A stretch of DNA of 15,540 nucleotides from Gymnopilus junonius (lineage: Eukaryota > Basidiomycota > Agaricomycetes > Agaricales > Galerinaceae). Positions 9,101 to 15,540 of the stretch are shown in pieces. A program made the translations under genes and the position numbers. Below the pieces are notes generated by a model that was not told the DNA's origin, ran no database searches, and saw only the letters and a list, made by a program, of their open reading frames with translations. The stretch is taken from assembly GCA_015501075.1 (NCBI GenBank), contig JADNYJ010000702.1:1-15540 (forward strand). The letters run 5' to 3'. How positions within the stretch are numbered: the stretch's first letter is position 1; each line of letters begins with the position of its first letter.

Positions 9101-9490
9101 AGAGTGTCCTGGATGTGCTAAAGGTTGATTGGAAGGAGCAAAGCCAGACGCAACGTTGAAATTTGACCCATTATATGTTCCGTTATATGTAGCTGTCGAC
9201 GCTTGCATCGCAGAACCAGTGTTGTTCGCTGTCACTTGCCCATACTCGTTCACCGGTGGAGGCGTCGCTGTGTGGGCCCATGCTGGCTGCTGAAGCGTCT
9301 GCTGGAACCCATTCGCGTTAAAAGGATTCATTTGAGCAGCAGGCGGTGGTGAAATGCTGGGCTGTTGAAAAAACTGTGGCTTTTCCATGCCAGGGAAGTA
9401 CCCAGGTTGGCTAGCGACCATCCCCGTGCTCTGAGGCTGAGCCCGGTTCGTAGCACCATTATTCGTATTGGGCTCGCCACAGCAGCTCAT
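6125..9490 (-). CDS. Hsp70-superfamily (HSPA12-like) ATPase with disordered N-terminus
   Basis: Actin/Hsp70-fold ATPase of the divergent HSPA12-like group; client and cellular role unknown. Eighteen exons, 5' to 3': 9004-9490, 8934-8953, 8801-8881, 8576-8749, 8092-8517, 7868-7972, 7747-7801, 7621-7674, 7419-7549, 7241-7348, 7043-7183, 6895-6983, 6789-6830, 6698-6721, 6594-6616, 6350-6514, 6214-6289, 6125-6149. Phases agree and give 741 residues with no internal stop. Residues 1-157 are rich in Pro, Gln, Asn and Ser, start MSCCGEP, contain NPF and a run of six prolines, and look disordered. The nucleotide site follows: phosphate-1 motif DFGTTFSG (161-168), TEPEAAAVH, phosphate-2 motif DAGGGTVD (384-391) and adenosine motif LVGGFAGS (532-539). 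The usual Hsp70 peptide-binding domain and C-terminal EEVD are absent. The intron at 6984-7042 is GC-AG. The final exon (VTFDFLI) is the least certain part. Confidence 0.9.
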
Positions 9491-9507
9491 GGTCGTTGAG
9501 GAATGAG

Positions 9508-9514
9508 TAATATA
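9508..9514 (-). promoter_or_regulatory. TATA-like sequence of the Hsp70-like gene
   Basis: TATATTA on the minus strand about 20 bases upstream of the ATG at 9490. It is close to the start codon for a functional TATA box, so this is weak. Confidence 0.25.
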
Positions 9515-9643
9515 GAGGGACGCCGATGGCCACGGCGGACAACGTCCATCTGGCAGCAGACAGTGGGAGGAGCTTTCAACATCACGATGGCTGTGCCTGT
9601 GTGGCTGTGTGCGCCTGTAAATAGCGACAGTCCCGATAAGGCG

Positions 9644-9677
9644 CCCCTATAGGCTTTATGCTCAAACAATTCGCGAA
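9644..9677 (-). promoter_or_regulatory. Possible stress elements upstream of the Hsp70-like gene
   Basis: TTCGCGAA at 9670-9677 matches the inverted nTTCnnGAAn unit of a heat-shock element, and CCCCT at 9644-9648 reads AGGGG on the gene strand, the core of a stress-response element. Both lie 150-190 bases upstream of the ATG, where promoter sites are expected. A full heat-shock element needs three units and only two are clear, so both could be chance. Confidence 0.3.
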
Positions 9678-11710
9678 CATAGGCAAGGTCAATGGATAAA
9701 GTCGCGTTTTCACTCAGATATTTCGTAGTTTGAGGTAGAAAAGAAAGTGAAACACGGAAACAAATTCAGTCGTTTAGGCTTTTCCCCGATCATGATCGTC
9801 TTCCAAGGGGGGTTTCCCAGGCACCCCAATGCGCGAGGAGACCCAGCAAGGATGCACGTCCGACTCAGAGACCGTGAAATTTGGGCAGTAGCGACTACAA
9901 AATGTATATGACCAAATGGCGAAAGAAGAATAATAACTGAACTTAATCACACATCTTATGGATCTAAAGTTTGATTGGGAGTCGTGACCCAGGTTCTAAG
10001 GTTATGTTGGCGAATCCTAGTCATGAAGGAATCCCAGCATCCCATCCGTCCTTCTAGAACGAGCGACACTATGTCCGAGGTGGTGCGACCTAGCACAATC
10101 CTCCTAGACACTCGCATCTTCTTCTCAGCGAGCGGTGAACTGCGGTCTCTTTAATCTACACGTAAGGGCGTCCTCGGCTCGAAAAACATGATTTAATAAC
10201 TACTCAGATATCTTCAAACTTTACCCGCCCATCTAATAGCAGGTCCTTTAACAATAAATACTACTGAAGATAAGGAAATTCGAATACCAAGACAGGTCGG
10301 CCAGAAGACGCTCATTCATGTTCCGTACCGCTGTGGTACCTGCTACTAAAGGGTCGAGCGAACGTTGCATGCCAGGCGCAACAGGGACCTATGATTATAG
10401 GGTGTCACACAATGGTGTACCCCCAACTTTTTGAATCACAATCTAGATGTTTTAAATGAGCCCGACCCGGGGAAGTCAGGGCCTTTGTTTACGATATGAG
10501 AAACACTCCCACTTTGTGAAATCACAGCCCAGAAATCAGGTCGAAGGATGGTCTCAGGCAAGGAGGATAATAGGTCGTAAATGGTCCCAAATAACCAGAG
10601 GCACTGAAGCTTCGCCGCCGAAAGTGGGGTCATTTGAGAGCCTTTCTAAGGGCCTACAATAGTTTGGCTAGTGCGAACCACGGCATTTGTTGTGACATGG
10701 GATAAACATTGTCGACATCAAATCACGCCTGAAAGATAAGCAATTGTAAAGGATGCATTAAAAGTAGCTTGATTGGAGGAGTTTGAGGGTTCTATACACG
10801 CAGATAAAAAAGATTCTAAGGGGCCGGATAAGTGGAGTCTGGGAACCAAAAGACATATGAGATTTTTTCACCCTCGAAAACCTCTCCTGGCATTGGGAAC
10901 GAAGAACGACCGGATCTTGGAATTTAAAGACCCGAAATATCTTCCTCGGCTTTGAAGTAAGGCACCCATTGCCGCGAATATTTCAGGTCTCATTCGAGGA
11001 GCAGAAGTCGGACCCCCGCGCCGGGCAGAGGTTACGCTCACGTCGCCCTGATATGGCAAGCAACCTCTGCCGATAATAACTAGCGTAAAATTCCTTGGAG
11101 CAGTCACCTCTCACACCCGAGCTCAGTTATAACTGTTAAGGTTTCATTCTGTGATCAATAGGATAGCGGATTGAACACGTGGTAAAAATTGAAGACAATT
11201 GAAGACAAGACGTTGAGATTCGGTTTGTAAATACAATGTCGCTGAGAGAATTAGTAGGAAAAGTGACGAGGGCATGAGCTATTACGTTGTGAAAGTAATT
11301 TATCATAGAAGAATAGCCGACGTTATGAGCACCCGCCAATGACGTTGAAATGATAAAGCCAGAAGGTGGTACAAAAATAAGTTGACAGAACGGGGGCGGC
11401 AACGACCTCACTCCAGCTAAAGGGGGGAAACAGTACCAGGGAAGCAAAACTATCCCCAAGGCATGATGAAAGACCAACACAGGCTATCTCCAAGTTGGGA
11501 GTAGAAATTCCCCTGGGTACATAGCCGAATCGGAATAGGTCGGCGGATGATGGCATCAATCGGAAGCTGAATAATTAGGTCTCCTTTCGAAACACGTGCT
11601 TCACGCGAACTGTCACGGTCCTTCCGGGAATCCCATCCTTTCGATCCCAACTTGCCCAAACGAGGTCCTGCAAGAGCACAGTCTAGTGCAATACAGTCCT
11701 GCAGGAGGTC
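9678..11710. other. Two-kilobase intergenic region; no gene recognised
   Basis: This region lies between the divergent Hsp70-like and Cbp6-like genes. ORFs of 60-114 codons on both strands show no family motif and no convincing splicing. Visible structure: an inverted repeat GCAGAGGTT (11025-11033) with AACCTCTGC (11062-11070), a tandem ATTGAAGACA pair (11188-11207), and the line GTGTCACACAATGGTGTACC near 10401, which looks faintly like a retrotransposon LTR edge but has no partner. It may hold old, decayed transposon DNA. The last ~100 bases would carry the Cbp6-like promoter. Confidence 0.5.
11025..11070. repeat. Inverted repeat, 9-base arms
   Basis: GCAGAGGTT at 11025-11033 is the perfect complement of AACCTCTGC at 11062-11070, with a 28-base loop. 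Function unknown; arms this short can arise by chance. Confidence 0.5.
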
Positions 11711-12107
11711 ATGGCGTCTGCAACTACAAAGCAGCTTTCCACAAAACTGGCAACCATCGCAGGAACATGGACCAAAGACCCTTTCAGGCCCAACTTACAG
11801 CTGCAGAACTTCCTAAAGTCCCTGGCTAACCACCCAAAGCTCACGCCTCAAGCAGTGGAGGCTACACGTGCACTGAGGGACAATGTCATGCAGAAAAAGG
11901 TGTGCATTCTTCTCCCGCGAAGCTATACAGTTTCTAATAATTCCTATGTTTTTCAAAAACTTAAAACTCATTTAGTACCCATTGTCGCAGAAGATGCTGC
12001 GGCCTGCCTCTTCCCCATTATATTATGAACGCCTCGTCACCGGTTTTGAAAGGAGTGCACAGGGCGTGGGCAGACCCTGGTGGAAGGTTTTTTTCGGTAT
12101 TTGGTAG
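11711..12107 (+). CDS. Small Cbp6/UQCC2-like mitochondrial complex III assembly factor (putative)
   Basis: Two exons, 11711-11899 and 11976-12107, with a 76-base phase-0 intron (GTGTGC donor, TTTAG acceptor), give 106 residues ending at TAG. Exon 1 begins MASATTKQLSTKLATIAGTW and contains DPFRPNLQLQNFLKSLANHP. Exon 2 reads YPLSQKMLRPASSPLYYERL and ends GVGRPWWKVFFGIW. The PAS-P-YYERL stretch and short aromatic tail resemble the C-terminal part of yeast Cbp6 (PAGNPQYYQRL, ending VLFGK). Cbp6 pairs with Cbp3 at the mitochondrial ribosome exit and on newly made cytochrome b. The basic, Ser/Thr-rich N-terminus suits mitochondrial import, although no cleavage site is evident. The existence of the gene is well supported by clean splicing into a conserved-looking tail. 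The family call is from remembered resemblance and is less certain. Confidence 0.7.
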
Positions 12108-12969
12108 TTTCAAGTGCAGGTCTTATCGCTGCCTAGGTTCTTCCAGTTCTTCAGGTCCCATTTATTCAGTTCATTCAGTCATCGCCCTAGTACTCCTAAT
12201 AACCTACTATCTACGCTCCACTTTGCCCCCATTTCAGCCGAAAATCTCAATGGAATCTGGAGACCATGTATTATAAACCGGGATTAATCGCCTTACAAGG
12301 TCGGGAATCCTTGGATTCTAATCTTCTTATTCAAGACATTATTCAAACCTATGCGCATGCAATACGGACATACGGAAATTTTATGATACTGTCCATGAAA
12401 TACGACAGAAATTTTACTGAAACGATTTGCGGCTGGCAGACGTGGGTGGTCTCATGATATTGCCCTCCATGTGTCGACCCGGACAATACCTTCGTGCCTT
12501 GCTGCATCTCCACCCCAAGCCACGGCTGCCTTTCCATTCAGAGCAGACGTTCGTCGTTCTTTCGGGATGGTTTTCCTATACAAGTAGGATCAAAAAAGTC
12601 GGAAATCGATGTACCCGAGAATGAGTACGTATGTCGTCACTAGCCCGAGTTGTCCTCGATGCAAATGAAACGTCAAAGGGCATCATGCGGTATCAACCTC
12701 TGCTCTCCACAGCGTTGTGCATGTGGAAGCATTTTACGACATCTTTTCTAGTAGTAAAGTGCGACTCTTAGTATAATTGAATCATGCAACCGCCTCTTTA
12801 CGATGTAACAACACGAGTAACGATACGGCTCAACAATGTTAATGTCCGCTAAGGGCCATCAGTAAAGTTTGTATCTAGTTTTCGACTGCACAGAGACGGA
12901 GAAGGGCTGAAGTCGAAAGTCAACCACATCCAGCATAAAAAACCCGTCATCAAGCGCGCCATGGCGTAA
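12108..12969. other. Convergent intergenic region; no gene recognised
   Basis: The Cbp6-like gene (plus) and NOC2 (minus) end on either side. ORFs at 12266-12457 and 12427-12624 (plus) and 12349-12537 (minus) overlap each other in different frames and contain no family motif. A small spliced gene cannot be excluded, but none can be supported. The region would contain both 3' untranslated ends. Confidence 0.5.
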
Positions 12970-15540
12970 TCAATCCTCTTCTAGAATCTCATCCTCCCCT
13001 TTACGTGCCTGCAGAAAGTAAAAGACAATAAAACGTCAGTTCCACTTAGACAGACGAACTTGGGAATACAGACCTTTTCAATGAGTTGGCGGCGTTTCTC
13101 CCTCGTCTTTCTCTGCACCTTGAGGTACTTCCCAAGGGCGACTCAGACTCCAATTTGCCTCTGATTGTCCTCTCCCAATCTTGAACCTCGCCCAGCTTGG
13201 AAGGCGCAAACTGCACATTCTTCCTCCGCTCTTCAACCCATTTGGCACTTCATCCACCCTCTCCAAGAACACCTTCAAAATCCCGTGCTCTTTACCACCA
13301 GCACCTGAATTCTTCCCCTTTCCGCTCCCAGCAGCAGTAGTCTGTCCCATTGCATGGCCTTTTAGGCTCTTTCGCAAGAGAACGACAATAGGCACTATGA
13401 TCTCAGGGAATCCGATGCTGCCATGTACCGGTGCGCTGACGAGCCATTCCGCGAGCAGGTACGTCGTCTCTTCCACCATGCCCTCGGAAAGCACGCGTGT
13501 CTTCACATATTGCTGTGGAATTCTGATCTGCACGTCCAAATCGAGCGGACGGAGGGTGGAGGACTTGGGCCGACTGGAAGGCGCAATATAGACGGAGAGA
13601 ATGGGGACAAGGTAAGCAGAGAGAGGAACGTAGGTTTGCGTGTGTTTTGTAAGGTGTAGCAGAGAGCGGATGATTTGCAAATGGAAGGGGTGGGACCGAC
13701 TGTTAGGCACTAGCCTGCACAGGAGGAAAAAAATAGATTAAGGTTAGGGTTGGGGAAATTGGAAACAGCAGCGTACTTGATAGCTCCAAGTGCAACTTGA
13801 ACCAGAGGATAAATGAGTGGTCGCAGCTCGCTCTGTTTGCCAGAATTTCTCTCAGACTCGGCATCGCAAGCTCTAGCGAGCACGATAGACCAGAAGTCGA
13901 CAGAGTGGGCGAACTGCCAGTTGTAGACTTGCTTGTAAGCCTCCTACATGAAGAATGCCATTTAATCAACAACAGCTCCATAAAAAAAATGGCAGACGGA
14001 CCTTGGTCTTGATTTTCATGCTATTTCGGAGATGAATAGCAAGTTGACGAATATAGCCAAAGGCGTGTTGATACGCCGTCGCGTGGTCCATATAAAATAC
14101 TTCTGAAGCAGAATTTTTCATCAGGTTTATTGATGGAAGGGTATGTGCGCTGGTCGACTTGGATGACCGAACGAGGGTGAGATATGTCGACTATTCGAAG
14201 CCAAAGATCAGAAGAACGGAATAGGGTGCAACATATAACTCGGTTGCACACCTTGAGAATACTGTCCATGATAGACTCATCGTCGACGCTGCCAGTTTCC
14301 TGACAGATAGGAAAGCTGCGATACGGATGCTATCCGATCCACTTGACCACAGTTCCAGGCATTTCTGTAAGAAAGAACGGGAAATAATAAGTCTCGATGC
14401 CAAGGACTCACACAACGGAGAAGTGAAATGACGAACTTTGAGATAAGCTTTCACAGACTTGCGGCTGCTAATAATATAGGGTACTAGCTTGGCACTCTCC
14501 GTAAGGGCTAGCCTGAGCTGGTCTTCGTCTGTCAGCTGCGAAAGGATGTGAGTGGTGTTGTGGAAGTGCGACAGGATGAGTTTTTGAAGAGTCTTGAATT
14601 TTTGGTTCTGGGCTGGGGCTTTGCTAAATGGGAAGATCTTCGTTAGTTTGGCTTGAACTGCAACTGAAAAAAGCCAGGAAGCTCACAATTTCCCGTTAGA
14701 CAGTGTTTTGTAAGGAGCGTGATGCTCCAGAACGATAGGTGTGTATCGTAGGGTGGTAACGACAAGCTTGTTGAACACTATGAGGAAGGCGTCAGCTGCA
14801 GAGACATGGCTGGCGGATGTATCACTTACCAGACGAACTGTCTATGCTCCACGCCAGACTTGGTCCTCCTCGTTCATGTGGGCCGCTGACCTGAAGGCAA
14901 TCAGCAACTTCCGTAGGGCACGTAATGAACGTTGCTAGAATAACATAAAATGAGGATCCACAGACCAGCTGCAACATGCAAGAACGAGCGTACCTCCAAG
15001 ATGGACTTCTGCCACTTCTTCAGCTGTTCCTTCGTTAATACAGGCACTTTCTCCTCCTCGTCCATGGCAACATCCCCGTCAGCATCTTCTTCATCGTCCT
15101 CATCCGCCGCGGGAATAGCGTCAGGGTCAAAGTTGAGCAGTTCCTTGTCGTTTTCTTGCAGGTATTTGAAGAACTCTGGATCTTTTTCGGCGAGCTTTGA
15201 TAGCTCTAGTAGATGGTTTTTGCCTTCCTCTGAAAAGTGCACGTTAAAAAACCACACTTCAGATACGGGGCTTCCTCAGAAACATACCATCCAACTCGTC
15301 GACTGAAGCAAATGAACCGTCGTCGTCCGAGTCTCCCGCGCCTTCTTCGTCGTCTTCGTTTTCCGACTCGTCTGAGCCTCCTCCCATCTGAAGTTTGGTT
15401 CAGTGCGAGTGAGTAAAAATGTGATTTAAGGACAGAGAGTATAGCACTAGACGAACGTCATCGTCCTCTTGGTCATCTTCATCGCTGTCGTCCATAAAAT
15501 CTCCACTGAGGAAGCTGTCCACGGTCATTTTCTTTTTCGG
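12970..15540 (-). CDS. NOC2: Nucleolar complex protein 2 (NOC2), 5' end missing, four apparent frameshifts
   Basis: Ribosome biogenesis factor that binds Noc1 in the nucleolus and Noc3 in the nucleoplasm during 60S precursor maturation and export. Exons, 5' to 3': 15457-15540 (runs off the edge), 15288-15387, 14994-15229, 14830-14934, 14687-14777, 14437-14623, 14252-14364, 14002-14190, 13777-13943, 13074-13714, 12970-13008; about 651 residues if four bases are missing. Seen: acidic N-terminal tracts ([12 protein letters not shown]), [116 protein letters not shown], and a basic tail [19 protein letters not shown] ending in EILEED. The frame reads PKKK before Met at the edge, so the true start is probably outside. 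Frame breaks lie near 14856, 14288-14290, 13244-13247 and 13131-13133; splice sites and coding conservation are otherwise intact. Confidence 0.93.

Noticed and set aside
10395..10440. LTR-like edge (GTGTCACACAATGGTGTACC)
   Set aside because: No second LTR, primer-binding site, polypurine tract or gag/pol remnant could be found nearby.
11136..11659. Three overlapping minus-strand ORFs of 69-114 codons
   Set aside because: They lie in different frames over the same DNA, with hydrophobic but unpatterned composition and no family motif; probably chance.
12266..12624. Overlapping ORFs after the Cbp6-like gene, considered as a small gene
   Set aside because: The frames overlap, contain no recognisable motif, and I found no donor/acceptor pair joining them into a coherent protein.
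13181..13659. Plus-strand ORFs of 78-136 codons opposite NOC2
   Set aside because: They are antisense shadows of a conserved NOC2 exon with no independent evidence.

Overview
The window reads as nuclear DNA of a filamentous basidiomycete, most likely an Agaricomycete. The genes are cut into many small exons by introns of about 50-80 bases (one of 119) with GT..AG ends and fungal protein families are present. No bacterial operons, Shine-Dalgarno sites, tRNA, rRNA or CRISPR array were seen. All gene models below were assembled by hand from conserved protein sequence and splice phase. The species cannot be named from sequence alone.

Layout. 1-261 (-): the 5' end of an unrecognised gene leaving the window. 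468-1412: repeat-rich DNA in which a 575-base element with perfect 26-base terminal inverted repeats and TA flanks (780-1354) sits between two CCGTA/TACGG-rich blocks. 2525-3528 (+): a complete ERAD-type ubiquitin-conjugating enzyme (UBC7/UBE2G2 family, seven exons). 3712-5423 (-): D-arabinono-1,4-lactone oxidase, five exons, with one apparent single-base deletion. 6125-9490 (-): an 18-exon Hsp70-superfamily (HSPA12-like) ATPase with a disordered Pro/Gln/Asn-rich N-terminus. 9491-11710: 2.2 kb without a recognisable gene. 11711-12107 (+): a two-exon small protein resembling the mitochondrial cytochrome b translation/assembly factor Cbp6. 12970-15540 (-): the ribosome biogenesis factor NOC2, eleven exons, 5' end outside the window, with four apparent single-base deletions.

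The genes are unrelated housekeeping functions (protein degradation, antioxidant synthesis, chaperone-like ATPase, respiratory complex assembly, 60S ribosome assembly), not a cluster. UBC7 and the lactone oxidase converge with only 183 bases between stop codons.

The most useful second-look result is a quality signal. Five one-base deletions break otherwise well conserved reading frames in two genes, while the other genes are clean. All five have the same sign and most sit in short G/C runs, which points to consensus errors in the assembly, although allelic decay is possible. I did not find a convincing new biological system. The nested repeat element and the unusual Hsp70-like gene are the best biological leads.
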